A stretch of 64,000 bases of DNA from Anagrus nilaparvatae (lineage: Eukaryota; Arthropoda; Insecta; Hymenoptera; Mymaridae): positions 28,150,501 through 28,214,500 of the forward strand of contig JAKSXM010000007.1 in assembly GCA_022575985.1 (NCBI GenBank). The letters are read 5' to 3'. Shown in pieces: positions 46,858-59,736 of the stretch. Positions within the stretch are counted from its first letter, which is position 1; every line of letters begins with the position of its first letter. A program made the position numbers and the translations under genes. The notes beneath the pieces are model-generated. The model was given only the letters and a program-made list of their open reading frames with translations. It had not been told where the DNA came from and searched no databases.

Positions 46858-47928
46858 TTTTAACATGGAACATGTTTATAGGGAGGGGGTACTTCGGAAC
46901 TGGAAAATTAAGGGGGGGGTCAAATATGTCCCACATTTAAGGGGGGGGGGTCAAATTTGTCCCATTTAAGGGGGGGTCAAATTTGTCCCATTTAAGGGGG
47001 GGGGGGGTCAAATATGTCCCATTTAAGGGGGGGGGGGTCAAATGGGACTTGGAATAATTTCAATTTTGGGACTTAGAATAATTCGGGTTTAGGGACTTAG
47101 AATATTTTTGATTTAGGGACCTAGAATAATACACGTTTAGGAAATCATAATAGTTTGGGTTTAGAATCTTAACATTTAGTAAAGGTGATAATTACAAATT
47201 ATAAAAATAGGAAATTGTATTGTTTTTTGTGTGTCTATGCTGTAAGATTACAGATGTAAGTAAACATGTTCCATGCATTTTGGTTGTGTGTACACAAACC
47301 GGTTATAAGTTTTTACATATAATGGGCAAAAAATCTATTTCCCTAGGGGAGAAAATAGGCTTTTTTGCCCTAGATATGTAAAAAAAATTAAATTTCTGCC
47401 AAGTTGTCTTTAAAATTCTCAATATTTAGTTCTGGCCGATACTTTTGAAAATTTGGGGAAAAAAAAATTGGAAATAGTCTATTATATGCTCACTGAATAT
47501 TCATAAGATCTCGTATAAGATATTTGTTTATAATTGTCTTAAAAAGTTACTTTATTTATGAAAATAGAAATAATTTTTTAAAAAAACTTATAACCGGTTT
47601 GTGTACACACAACCAAAATGCATGGAACATGTTTACTTACATCTGTAATCTTACAGCATAGACACACAAAAAACAATACAATTTCCTATTTTTATAATTT
47701 GTAATTATCACCTTTACTAAATGTTAAGATTCTAAACCCAAACTATTATGATTTCTTAAACGCGTATTATTCTAAGTCCCTAAATCAAAAAAATTTTCTG
47801 AGTCCCTAAACCCAAATTATTCTAAGACCCAAAATTGAAATTATTCCAAGTCCCATTTGACCCCCCCCCCCCTTAAATGGGACAAATTTGACCCCCCCCC
47901 CTCCCTATAAACATGTTCCATGTTAAAA
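46858..47928. mobile_element. Foldback composed of two inverted copies of the CATGGAACATGTT repeat
   Basis: Outer ends TTTTAACATGGAACATGTTT and its inverse enclose two arms of about 340-450 bases and a spacer that carries part of the CTAGGGC repeat (47318-47380). Each arm ends in ACAAACCGGTTATAAGTTTT. The left arm has five G-tracts, the right arm two C-tracts, so the arms differ in repeat number. Confidence 0.75.
46912..47037 (+). repeat. G-tract minisatellite, five G-runs of 7-12
   Basis: Units of TCAAAT-TGTCCCATTTAA separate G-runs of 8, 10, 7, 12 and 11 bases. Such runs can form G-quadruplexes on the plus strand. Run length is also error-prone in assemblies. Confidence 0.8.
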
Positions 47929-49509
47929 TTTTACAAAAAAATGTTTTATAATAAAAATAATATAATAATAAAACAAATAATAATAAAAAAAAAAAAATAG
48001 TAAGATGAATATGGGAAGAGAATATACAATATGTTGGGAAGGTTAAAAACTCGTATCATAAAAAGGAAAAAAACTTTTAAAAAAAAACTCCCCCAAATTA
48101 ACACGCGTATTACGATTTTTATTGATTTTTGTGCTTATCATAATGTAACAAATTAGTTCCAAACTGCAGGTGGAATATTTATTTAAATTTAACAATTACC
48201 TTAAGCACGTCGTAACAAGATTTTTCTCTGATTTAAAAAGAGATAAATTTTGAAAAGAAGTACTCAAAAGATTATGCTGATCAGAAAATAAAATGGTCAA
48301 GTTAGTTGCAAAGAATGGGCGGGTTTAAAATTATTTTTGGAAACCTTTGATATAATTTCGTGATTTATCTAATATTTTAAGGATTATTATTAGATATTTA
48401 AAATGTAAAAACAAAATGAAATAATAAATTATGTAATGAGATTTTTATCTAAAAAATATTTTATCTAGTTTTACTTTCAGTAAAACAAAGAACGTAAAAT
48501 GTTTATTAGGAATAATGTTTGAAATGTAACTTAAATGCGCTGGCGTAAAAATTTGAATTAAAAAAATAAATATTTTTAGAGACTAAAAATAATTTTAAAC
48601 TACGCAGCTCCAATTTTTGGTCTATAAAAAATAAACTTACTTTATTACAATTTTGTATTTAAAATATTTTATTTATTTAAAAATTTTTATTTGAAAGGAC
48701 TAAAGGGATTTACTTCCTGTGGTTTAAGACTGTTAAACCATTAATGTTTTTAGCGCCAGAAATTCATAACTCATTACTTGGAAATTCCAAAATCGCTTTC
48801 AAAATTAGAATATCTATCCTGATGTATTATTTTAAGAAAAATTCGTTTTCAAAATTCGTATTAGCATTAAAAAAATTGAATGTACATAATATTTTCATAT
48901 TTATGTCTGTAAAGTGTAAAGAATTTAAAAATAAACAAACTTTTTTTAAAAATAAATGCATATTCATTTACAGTTATAAATTTTCCTACAGTTATTTACA
49001 AAAATAAAGGCTCGAATTTACTTTAAAAATTTTTTACAGTATCTTTGTATAATTTTTAGCTTTGAATATTTATAAGTTAAATAAATTTTATTTCATTACT
49101 GTTATTTATTTCGAGAAAAAAACATTTTCAAGAATATTAATTGTGCCAAGATAATTTGACCATTCTGTTAGGTTACTCAGCTTGAAATTTCAAACAAGAT
49201 TCAAAATTTTTAAAGTTTAAATAAATAAATTATTTAGGCTAAATATGTAAAAAAAAATTATATGGCTTAAAGTTATATGCTAATGAAATTTTTTCATACC
49301 ATGAGAATATTTAATACATATTTGAGAAAAAAAAATTAAAATGATAGCAAAAACTACAAAATCAACTGAGTATAATTTCAAAATTTTCTTAATGCAATAG
49401 CCCTATTTATGAGTTGGTAAATTTTCAACCGCGATGGTAAAATCAAAAGGGCAATTTTTTTATTGCATAAGATTCCCTGTGAAATAGCATTATAAAAAAA
49501 ATACAATAT
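47929..49509. other. AT-rich intergenic sequence
   Basis: The ORF at 48744-49007 (starting FLAPEIHNSLLGNSK) is Lys/Phe/Ile-rich. It vaguely recalls a reverse-transcriptase C-terminus but has no conserved motif. No other features. Confidence 0.35.
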
Positions 49510-49621
49510 AAGGCTTTACGGGCTGATCACGTGACAATGCTTTAAGTATGGGATACCCAAGGACAGTCCCCATCTAATGCATGTTATTTTTTCCTATCAC
49601 GTGACCAGTCCGAAAAGCCTT
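49510..49621. repeat. Imperfect palindrome carrying two TCACGTGA E-boxes
   Basis: AAGGCTTTACGGGCTGATCA at the left and its near inverse at the right frame a 112-base hairpin. TCACGTGA occurs at 49527-49534 and 49597-49604; this is the site type bound by Mitf/TFEB-like and USF-like bHLH factors. It lies about 300-400 bases upstream of the promoter of the orphan gene at 50025. It may be a small MITE that brought in regulatory sites. Confidence 0.5.
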
Positions 49622-49899
49622 GTTGGTTAAAATCTACGTAACAATTGCATGTAATTTTTTGAATTTTGATAAATATTTTGAAATCTTATTTATGCCCTCC
49701 AACAGCTAACAAGCTATGCAGGTGCAATAAAATATATAATATTTTTAAAATATCTATGTATATCTCTTTTTGACTAATTTAAATAATACAGTCCCACCCA
49801 TTTACATGACTTGACCAATATAACAATAGGTACTACTTTGTTTATTTTTTGTCTTTTTTCATTATTTCTATAATGCTGGGTTGTCTGTAATAAGTGTAA

Positions 49900-49932
49900 T
49901 ATAATAATCTAAAAAGACTTAGTTCTTCAGTT
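49900..49932 (+). promoter_or_regulatory. Core promoter of the orphan gene (TATA and initiator)
   Basis: TATAATAA at 49900-49907 lies about 29 bases upstream of TCAGTT (49927-49932), which matches the arthropod initiator TCAKTY with the start at A 49929. That would give a leader of 96 bases before the ATG. Spacing is canonical, but TATA-like strings are common in such AT-rich DNA. Confidence 0.45.
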
Positions 49933-50024
49933 GTGGTTGAATATCGAAAGAAGTAACTTGAATTATTATAAGGCATTCAAAATATTATAAGTACTTAAAA
50001 TAAGAAAAATTAATTTTAAAAAAA

Positions 50025-50870
50025 ATGTCCAGTGACAGCGAAAATTCGTCAAATGACGTGCTCAATGATCAAATTTTATCTAAAAAGGTACTTACATTAT
50101 GATTATTATAATTAATTTAAAAAATTATTATTCGAAAGTCTAAGTAATTTTTAAATTTACAGAAAATTACATTGAGAAAACGAAGCAAACGAGAAAATCG
50201 CAGAAAACGTTATTCACCATTCCAAAAAAACTATTGCGATCATGATTATTTTGAAAAAACAAGAACGATAAATGATAATTATCTGAATCTTTTCTGTGCA
50301 TTTAAAGAATTACAAGAATTGGTTAAAAATTTTGGAAAAATGTCCTTAAGCCAGGATAATATTTTTGATTACGATACGGAAAGTGAATCATCCAGTGAAT
50401 GTACAGAACAGGAATTTTTGAGTGAGAATGATGAAGATGAATTAATAAATAAAGAAATAAGAAAAGTCTTTGACAATGATAGTGATAACTGGGATAGAGA
50501 TGAATTATTCATAGATAACGACGAAATCGAAGACCTTCCCAACGGAAGAGTTAACATACCAAAATGCCACAGTGATATTTATTATTTTAGTGATTCTGAT
50601 TCTGGTAATGAAACTGAAAATAATTGTGGTGAAATTTTTATACCGATGGATCAAGACGACATTGGCAATGAAAGACTTAGTTGTGATTTCTTAAATAATA
50701 ATTACAAGAGTTCAAAAAGTGATAGTGAAAGAGTGCCAATATTAATTGTGCCTCAAGATTTTGATACTAAATTTCAAAATGCAATACCAGTGAAATTAGC
50801 TACTATGAATTCGAATAAGAGTGTCGTTCAGTTATCTAATGATATATTTTTATTGTCAACTTTAAAATAA
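50025..50870 (+). CDS. Unidentified acidic, Ser-rich protein, two exons, 256 aa
   Basis: Exon 1 (50025-50087) encodes MSSDSENSSNDVLNDQILSK plus Lys and ends at AAG/GTACTT. The intron is 75 bases, and exon 2 (50163-50870) begins after ATTTACAG in phase 0. Without splicing, the first ATG meets a stop within the intron. Residues 20-37 are strongly basic (RKRSKRENRRKR), residues 61-81 form a probable amphipathic helix (YLNLFCAFKELQELVKNF), and residues 90-144 are acidic with Ser clusters suited to CK2 phosphorylation. A second SDSDSGNETENN block and a hydrophobic C-terminus (LSNDIFLLSTL) follow. Codon use and GC are higher than in the flanks. The basic-plus-acidic layout suggests a nuclear protein, but I do not recognise the family. 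Confidence 0.75.
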
Positions 50871-50904
50871 AATAGAATTTTAAATTCTATGTAAATATTT
50901 TGTA

Positions 50905-50910
50905 AATAAA
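50905..50910 (+). terminator. Polyadenylation signal of the orphan gene
   Basis: AATAAA 35 bases after the stop codon, directly followed by a genomic A-run. This is close for a 3' end, and later sites are possible. Confidence 0.4.
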
Positions 50911-50920
50911 AAAAAAAAAG

Positions 50921-52900
50921 TTTTCTATGTGTGCGTAAAGTTAAAAATTTTAAGTAAATATAGTACTTTGTAAATATTTATAAAAATAATATTTTATTTG
51001 TTCAGATAATTTAAGTTTATAGTAAATAACTTACTTATTTATGTATTTTTCTTTTTTTTTTTGTTTAATTATTATTATAAAGAGCTAATATAATTTCTTA
51101 CATTCAAGATTTGCCAACACAATTTAAAAAAAAATTTTATTAAAATTTTTTTTTCTTCAAATTTGTAAACAAATGAAATAATAATTATTTTACTGGCAAA
51201 AACATTGTTTTTAAATTTAATTTATTACAAGCACGGTAAGGCTACTTATCTCATTGTGTGTATTATCCTAATCTCTGATTTGGCTACCATTATGAGAATT
51301 CCGATTCTGGCAGCCAGATTTTTTTTCTTCTAAATAGTTGCAAGTGAGATAAAACCTCGGAAAAAACTTAAAGAAAAGTTCAAAATAAATTTTTTAACAT
51401 TCCATGCCGCGTTTCTCGCATTTCAAATGAGTGAGAACCGTTTAAAAAAAAAACTTTTTTTACGTATCAAGCCTTTTGCAATCGTTTAAATGAAAAAAAT
51501 TTCTAGCTGCTGCAACCGGGATTCCGATAGTAGAAACTAAGTTTTCTGGTAATAACAGCCTAAATTTCAATGAACTGAAAACTCCTCATGGAGTAGTAAG
51601 GAATTGCAATGGAGTTGCAAAGTGTTGCAAAAGAGTTTCAAAGAGTTTTATTATTTTTTCGCAAAAAATGGACAACTCCTCTGCAACTTTTTGCGACTCC
51701 ACATTGGTTGAGGGTTGTGAAAACCAGATTTTCTTTTCAGTAGTCTAATTATGGTCTATTCACACCTCTAAGGATTAAATTTTACATTAGGGTTATTGTT
51801 TTGACCAGCTGAGCCAAATTACCTCATAAAAGGCAATATTTATTTTTTCATAAGATATTATTGCAAACTCCCAGAGTTATAATTTTTAAATCTTAATTTA
51901 TATATCAAATCTAGGAGACCAGATTTGCCTTGCGAGCGATTCCTATTTTCTATCATTGAGGTTGCTTTTTTTTAAAATATTTTAAAAAATAAATTTTTAT
52001 TGAAAATCGGAAAATTATGACATTTAATTTTAAAATTTCGCCACTTTTACATAAATCCTTGAGAGCTTGCCATAATTTATATTCCTATGTAAAATTTTTC
52101 GGAGGATCCAAATTTTTGGTCAGATTTTTATTTAGTCACGAGGCAGGAAATACAAAAATTTTTTTAAATAGTATTTAATTATAATTTAAAAAATATCTTT
52201 TATCTGATTTTTTTGGGGGGGTTAAACTAAAGGGTTATAAAATAAAAAATTCAAATCCAGTTACAAGAAAATAGAATAAAGAAGTCGCACAATTTTTTTT
52301 AATTAAGTTGAAAGGCGTAATTATCAAAAACGCAATTTTTTGTGCATTCGCAGTCCAAATAAAATTTTAAAACTCGGTCGAATTTTGAGGGTAATTTCCT
52401 AAGATCAAAGAAAAAAAATTTTCACCGCGAAATAAGCATTTTTTGACAAAAACAAGAATATTTTGTCAATAAGTAAGTCAAAGTAAGCCAAAAACACAAA
52501 AATGGCTGCAAACTAGAAAGCTAAAATTGGCTGAAAGCAATTATTTTTAGATGTACTATCGAAAAAGAATAGTTTGGACCGATTTCTGCGACCCTTTAGT
52601 TCAACTTGCGCTATGTACTAACAAAAATAAGTCACTAACTCAATTTTTAGCCTCCCAGAGCGCAAAATCTCGATTTTTGGCAAACATTTTTGTGTTTTGG
52701 ACTCATATAAAAAAAGTAAGAAAAATGAGGAATAATTTTTCTTATTTTTTCTACAAAAAACTCTTATTAACATGAAAAACTTTTTCTTCTTAGATCCGGA
52801 TAAGAAATTTCCCTGGCTATCCGATTCCGGGGTCAAAAAAAAAAACTCAATTTTTTTTGAGTAGCGCATGTGCGAGAAATCGCTAAAATACGCTGTTTTT
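50921..52900. other. AT-rich intergenic sequence with repeat remnants
   Basis: An imperfect inverted repeat built on GGAGTTGCAAAGTGTTGCAA and its inverse lies at about 51595-51705. At 52075-52165 there is a partial copy of an arm of the element at 52905 (CCAAATTTTTGGTCAGATTT). The ORFs at 52551-52869 overlap on opposite strands and are not supported. Confidence 0.4.
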
Positions 52901-52904
52901 TTTT

Positions 52905-54285
52905 CAAAAGTTGATTTCTCAATTGCCTATTAGTGAAAAATCTTCTAACCAAGTTTAAATTGTTGCTTGAACTTTATATTTTTTGGATAAAAAAAAAATT
53001 TCGATGGGACATTGCAGTTTGATAGCTCTAGATAAAAAAATATCAGCTTTCAAAAGTTAATTTTTTACAAATTTCAAATTTCCTGCCAAGTCACGTGACC
53101 AATTAAAAATCTGACCCAAAATTTGGATTTCGCGGGAAATTTTACATAAGGATACATCTTTTCATATTTTTAAGAGCGTTTACGAAATTTTAAATTGAAA
53201 GATTAAAATATCTCATTTTTTTAAGGAATTTTTTTTTATTTTAACTTATATTAAATTATTTAAAATTAATCAGAAAATTGTGTATTATTTTGCTGTTTTA
53301 ACATAAAAGCTCTTAAGGGGTCTTGCGCTTTCAAATGCTTTAAATTCGAGGAAAGTTTGAGTGGTCATAAAAAAAAACTGCTAAGCTTTTTGAAAATTTT
53401 TTTTTTTATTGTTTTCGTACATTCTTAGGCAACCTTCCTATTTTTTTTTTTTAATTTTTATATACATTTAGTACCTGAAAGATGGCGCTGTATGAAGCGA
53501 TGAAAAAAAAATAAAAAAAGTTGTCCGACTGATTCAGCCGCCAGGGTTCATCTTAAAAAAAAAAAAAACTCATGTTTTTCTGCATGCCCCAAACTTGTCA
53601 TTAAACAAGGGAAAAGGAAAAATATTGAAAATTAAAAAAGTTACACTAAAAATAAAAAATGTTGTCAAAATCACCCTCGTTTTCGGACACTCTCCCCCCT
53701 GTGAAATTTTTAATAATAGCCCAATTAACTTTTCCGTAGTTTAATGCCATCTTAATTAGATAATAAAAAGATTTAAAAAAGAAAAATCAAATCGCAGGAG
53801 TAGTTTTCTTTCAATCAGTCGGACAAATTTAAAAAAGTAGGTTTCGAGATAAACGCGTTTAAAGTTTTTTTGTATGTATAATATACGTTATATTTTTGAT
53901 CGAATTTCTTCTTTAGAATTTTTTTTATTCAACATATCGACATAAAACCTTTTTTATCATAATTTTGAATATTTTTTTTATAATATGAGAAGAAAAAAAA
54001 AAATTTGAATATCGGAAAAAATTGAAAGCGTGAAACCCCTTAAAAACATGAAAAGATATAATTATCCTTATGTAACATTTCTCGCGCAATCCAAATTTTT
54101 GGTCAGATTTTTGATTGGTCACGAAGCTTGGCGGGAATTTCAAAATTTGTAAATTTTTAGCTGCTATTTTTTGATCTAGAGCAAATTTTTTTATCGCTAT
54201 AAAATATAAAGTTAAAGGAAAAATTTAAGCTTGGTTAGAAGATTTTTCGCTAATAGGCGTTTGAGAAATAAATTTCAGTAAAAAA
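52905..54285. mobile_element. Inverted-repeat element, about 1.4 kb
   Basis: Arms of about 250 bases (52905-53165 and 54040-54285) pair through AAAAATCTTCTAACCAAG, GGTCACGTGACTTGG-type and AAAAATCTGACCCAAAATTT stretches. Inside, TTGTCCGACTGATT near 53521 pairs with AATCAGTCGGACAA near 53813, so hairpins are nested. No coding capacity. Confidence 0.65.
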
Positions 54286-57200
54286 CACTTTGGGGCAGTT
54301 TTGAAGACCCGACAATACATTTCATACACGCTTCATTTAAATTTACCCACATTTAAATTGATTGTTTTTAAAATTTTACGATCGTTCAAAACGAGCCTAA
54401 TTTAATCGTGCGTAGGATTGTTAGATTTTGGAGGCAGTACTAGAAACAGACACCTTTATGAATCTAATTGTGGGTGCCAGAAAAGAAAAGATAATTTGAA
54501 AATCAGGCGTAGGAAGTGGAACATCAATAATTAGAAAGTATTTTTTAAATGATTTGATGGAAAAGGAATAAAAATAAAACGATCGTTGTATCAATACTTT
54601 GTATTTTTTTTATAATATATATATATACAGGTTTATAATTATATAATTAAAATAATTATACAAAAAGTGACATAATTAATATATCAAATTATATATATAT
54701 ACGTGAATGCATAATTACATCATGTTTTTCTAATATATATAATTTATATTATATTCGCCACCTTCGTGCAAAAGTGTAAAGATATTTTTTTTTAATTTCA
54801 TTTGTCTCTTTGCCTAATTAAATACTCGCAATTATACCAGGGTTTCTTTATCATAATAAGTTACATTATGTACACATATTCTATAGAAATATGTTACCAA
54901 CTGTGTTAGCTTAAGCATAATGCTAACTTTTTTAATTTAACCTTTTAATAATGGATTTTCGAAAAATTAAAAAAAAGACTACAAACTTCAAGTCAATTAT
55001 AGTTTATTATTTTTTAAAAACTAGCCTTGCTAATTTGTAGTTTAAGACTGAGAATAAGAGTAAAGACACTTTTTCATGGCTAATTTGATAAAAATTCCGA
55101 CTGCAAAGCTGACGCGAGATAGGTAACTCACTATGCAACTGACAATATTTACTGTAATACTGAATGAAGCTTAGAAATGTGGCAAACATTTTAAATATTA
55201 CAGGTTCATTCAAAAAAGGTCCAAGAATATGATTTAGCAAGGCATGCTTTATGTTTTAATTTATTTGTACCCATTTTAGAAACTCAGGTGGGTAAAATTT
55301 CTGCAAAAAGTTAAATTTTAAGTACTGCATCGTTTTTGAGTCAAAATTATATTCGAGAATTATTTTTTGACTTGAAATCTGTATAAATGATGTTGAAAGC
55401 CTAAATTTTCTGAAAGAGAAAAAGCAAAGGAACGCAAGAAATATTAGCAGTGATAACAAAATGAATCGGTCAAGACTACAGTTAAGCTCTTTTTTTGCGT
55501 TATTTGTAATTTTTTATACAATAGTTTACATTTTATATTTAAAAATTTGTTTACATCACTTTGAGTTTTATTTATAAATATGCTTCTATCGTATAATTAG
55601 TAACACATTTTGTATTTTAAACATTATCATTATTGTTATTATTAGCTACTAATTGTTATCGTTATAATAAATATTATGTCAAAATCGATGAATTAAACTT
55701 TAAAAATCGATTTTCTCCATAAATGACTAAAATTTGTCTACGTTTATACTTAAAAAATAGGAAAATAATTGAACTATTACCCATATCATTGTTTCAATGA
55801 AACATCCTTTGGTTCGATTCATTCATCCGACAACAACAATTTTTCCTATACTATTAATTATTATTTCATGTAGTCTGTGCCCTGTTTTTTTATTTTTTTT
55901 ATTATTTATTTTTTATTTATTTCGATAACAACAATCATACCTTTTTAATATTCAAACATGCGACTCGTTAATTATTCGTGTCAATAATTTTTTTAAAAGT
56001 TATGTCAATATTTTCAAATTTCATTTATTGTCGTTACAATTTTTTAATTCTAAATATTTTTTTATCTTCAAAATATCATCAGTATTACGTTAGAATAAAA
56101 CATACCAGTTCTAATCAATCGAAGCGCTATAGTCTATGTATTTGTTACCAAAAAGAAAAATTTATTTCATATTTTTTTTCATATGTAAATTTATTATCGA
56201 CAATTATTGTGCAATTTTAGCTTCTTTTACAGTGAGATATGTGTAATTTTTTACATTCGATAATATTTTCTGTTCATATGAAGGCTTTTTATGTTTTATT
56301 CTTAAAAAATGACACTGGATGAACAATTTTTTTTTATTTTATTTCATTTTATTTATTTATTTATATATATATATATATATTTTTTTTTTAATAAAAAGTG
56401 CTGTATTTTCATTTTTTTTGTAATAAAAAAAATATTCATTTCTATAGGCACTTCATGATCTGATATTTTCTAGAAAAAATGAGAAAAGAAATTTTATTTT
56501 TCTGTACACAATTTTTTTTTTATTTGACATAATTAAGCAAAAATTTAATACACAAGAGGAGAAAAAAATTTGATCCGCAAAATTTTTTATAAAAAACCAA
56601 ACGAAACTTTACACATATACAATATTAAGCACCCTTTTTTTCATATAAATATTTTTTCTTTAGAGTACAATTAACATAACAAATTTTTGTCATTTCTATT
56701 TACAAAATTAAATAAATAAAACAGTAAAATTTGTTTTTTTTTCTTAACTAGAAAAATCTTTGCTAAAAACTATTTTTTTCAAACACATTCATGTTACTTT
56801 AAGTAATTTTGCCGCAGTTTATAATTTACGATTCGCTTAAAAAAGAAAGAAACGTTTTTTCTTATATAATTACATTTTTAACTCTAATTATTTACAGTTA
56901 TTAAATGATTTTTAAAAATGAAACACTTCCTCTTTCTAAAACGTTTAAGATAATTTTAATAAAGATGCAAATCAATTTACTTGTTGATAAAAAATAACCA
57001 AGCAATTTCATTCAAACTAAGTATTATAAAAATAAAAAAAAATCATTTGTTAACATTTTTTTTTATTATCAAATTTTAACGTAATAATTTTCAAAACTAT
57101 ACACAAAAATCCATCGATTAAAGGTTAGACTTATAAAAAATTTCAATAAAATACTCTAATATAATTTACGAACTGTAAACGAGTTTGGTTGTACTGTCCA

Positions 57201-57627
57201 ATCGTACATGGCTGGACTTTTGTTCAACAAAAAATTATAAAATTATTTTTTATCATTTTAAAAAGTTTGCTAGAGTTAAAAATAACCATTTATTGTTATT
57301 GGTTGTCTTTTTCCAAATTCAACAATAGTTTTTACAATCAACCCCTCCATTTTTGACTTTTTTTGGATTCATAGAAATAAAAACTTTCTTTCTTATTTTT
57401 TTAATTATACTTTGACCCCTTTATAAGCTCCAAACTGTATATGATACATAAATATGTTCTGCCCAAAATTTTTCAATTACCCCCATAAGAATTGAAAATA
57501 GGTTTTGATTTTTTACTTTTTCTTCCTTTTTAGGGATAGTTACCCTCTAAAAAGTTAGAGTCAAAAATTAATGGACAGAACGTATGTATGTACAAGGGTC
57601 AAAATTATTAAAAAAATAAGAAAGAAA

Positions 57628-57835
57628 GTTTACATATCTAGGACAAAAAAGGCCTATTTTTCTACCCTAGCGAAGCGATTTTTTTACCTATTATATGCAA
57701 AACAATGTTTTAAATTACGGGATAAAATATCGGGTTCGACCTTTGCATGCTGTCTGCACTCGCTTGTGCACGCAACTGAATTCAAAGTCAAAACCAATAC
57801 TATTTTGTCTTTTGTTTAAAAAACAGCTATTTTGT
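57628..57835. mobile_element. Dispersed repeat with CTAGGGC-type motif, copy
   Basis: Contains ATCTAGGACAAAAAAGGCCT, CTACCCTAGCGAAG, GGGTTCGACCTTTGCATGCT and GTCTGCACTCGCTTGTGCAC. The 82-codon plus-strand ORF is a reading of it. Confidence 0.6.
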
Positions 57836-58633
57836 AAGTAAGAATTCAAAAAATGCCAAAAATTCATCTCTACCACTATTTTTAGCTTTTTTTAAGAGGT
57901 CGCATTTAAGAACTATTGTTAAATTTGAAAAAAACCAACCATTTTTTACCTAAGAAAACTTTTTAGAATAAAAAAAACATGTTTTTACAACAGCTTAGTT
58001 GTCCAGCTATGTACTATCGGGCCATAAACGCATAAAACAATAGTAAATAAAACAAAAATTACAATTTTGTTTACTCAAGTCAATTCGGCTAAAAGTTATT
58101 ATACATTATGAGTAAAATTTACTAATAAAATTCGTTTAGATAATTAGACTTCAAATTTTTTTAGTGAATTTAACTTATATTTTAGTTACATTAATTTGTA
58201 TTTACGTAAATTCTGGAGGTTAATTTTACTATTCTTTTTTTTTACAATGGTTTAATATACAAGATACCTCTATTTTAAATATAATGGAATAAAAAAGCCT
58301 CCTATCCAGATTAGAAAATAGTCCTACTGGTATTTTATGCCTAGAAAACCTAGTATCCGGATTCATGGATATAGGCAATCAAAGAAGGGATCACAAAAGT
58401 ATGCGAATTATATAATATTTCTAGTTTTTTGTCTCTTAAATGGAATTAATTTATATTGTTAGAATGCAAAGAAAGAAAAATTAGCTGTAAAAAATGTGGT
58501 TAATTTAGTAAAATTTTTGCTATTTTTGCTTTATTTCTAAAATTTAAAATAAATTATGATCTAAAATAAAGTTGAAAAAGGCGGTAAATTTACTTTAAAA
58601 TTAATAATAATTTGCAAAATAGTTATTTTTTAT

Positions 58634-58795
58634 ACAAGGGATAAAATATTGATTCTGAGCTTGCATTCAGTTGTGTGCAGGAGCGAATGCAGACAGCTTG
58701 AAAAAGTCGAACCCCGTGATTTAAAATAAACAGTTTTGCATATAATGGGTAGAAAATAGGCTTTTTGCCCTAGGTACGTAAAAAATTGTCTTTGA
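58634..58795. mobile_element. Dispersed repeat with CTAGGGC-type motif, inverted copy
   Basis: In opposite orientation to the copy at 57628: ACAAGGGATAAAATATTG, GCAGACAGCTTGAAAAAGTC, then GGCTTTTTGCCCTAGGTACG. The two copies could be the arms of a degraded foldback with about 0.8 kb between them. Confidence 0.55.
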
Positions 58796-59736
58796 GTAAT
58801 TTAAAATAGGAAAAATTAGTTAAAAGAATCGGTAGTTTCATTAATAAAAATACAATAATTAAGCTTACAATATATTTGTATACACACATACACGCATAAA
58901 TATACTAAATATTTAAAAATAACAATAATAAAAAGTGTGCGCGTGTGTGTATAATATAATTTCTAATATTTAATAATAATACTAATAATAAATGCTCACA
59001 ATAAATTAATAATGTGCGTGCATATTATTTACAATATTTAAATATTATTTATTTTAATTTATATTAGAAAAATTTGACTAAAAATTCTTAAGCGCTTTTC
59101 ATTCTTTTAAACATAAATTATCAGTTATGAATTAATTATTATTTATTACAAAGTCACAATATTTTTCTTTTATTTTACTTCTTTCATTTAGTATACAAAT
59201 CTCATCTAAATATAGTTGAATTAACGTCACGACTAATAATCAAATGTTAATATTAATATTTACAATCAATCGGCGTTTTTATTTTTATCAGCTCTTTTTT
59301 ACATTGATGTTTTTTCATTTATTTATGCGATACAGATTCGACGTAAAAACATTTTCTTCTTTTCTAAGGCAATGTAATTATTTATTTTTAAATATCAAAA
59401 TGCAAATAAAACATTTACTGCACAATTCGTTTTTTTTTCTTCATGATTATTAATTTTTTTTGTACTTTATTCAAGTTGTTAAGGCGTTGACCAACGAGGA
59501 ATTGACGATTAGTAGTATAGCTCGATGCGTTCTTTCGATGCGTCAAACAGACTAAATCTGACTAGATTTTTTTATAAATATATAGACTAGAATAAGTAAG
59601 AGATAAATTATGGCACTAGGAAAAGAACCTTATTAAAAACAAAGTTTTATAAAAGAGGAATGTTCGAGAAAGTTAAGAGATTTTTTACGCATCGAAGAAG
59701 CAAGCCTCGAGTCTTTTGTAGGTGCTGGCTGGGAAG

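Larger units (their letters stand above)
54286..59736 (-). other. Region downstream of onecut, probably including its 3' UTR
   Basis: AT-rich. The part next to the stop (59460-59736) is less AT-biased and is the best candidate for proximal 3' UTR. TA and T-rich microsatellites occur at 54617-54720 and 56360-56385. Copies of the CTAGGGC repeat lie at 57628-57835 and 58634-58795, arguing against one long UTR through the whole interval. No other gene was recognised. Confidence 0.4.

Noticed and set aside
48744..49007. 87-codon ORF that vaguely resembles a reverse-transcriptase C-terminus
   Set aside because: Only a short run is suggestive; there is no catalytic motif, and the rest is Lys/Phe/Ile-rich as expected from AT-rich DNA.
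52551..52869. ORFs of 74 and 83 codons on opposite strands
   Set aside because: Mutually overlapping and low-complexity; part of old repeat sequence.
55811..55830. GGTTCGATTC, like a tRNA T-arm
   Set aside because: The flanking bases do not form the T-stem and no A-box, anticodon stem or acceptor stem is present nearby.
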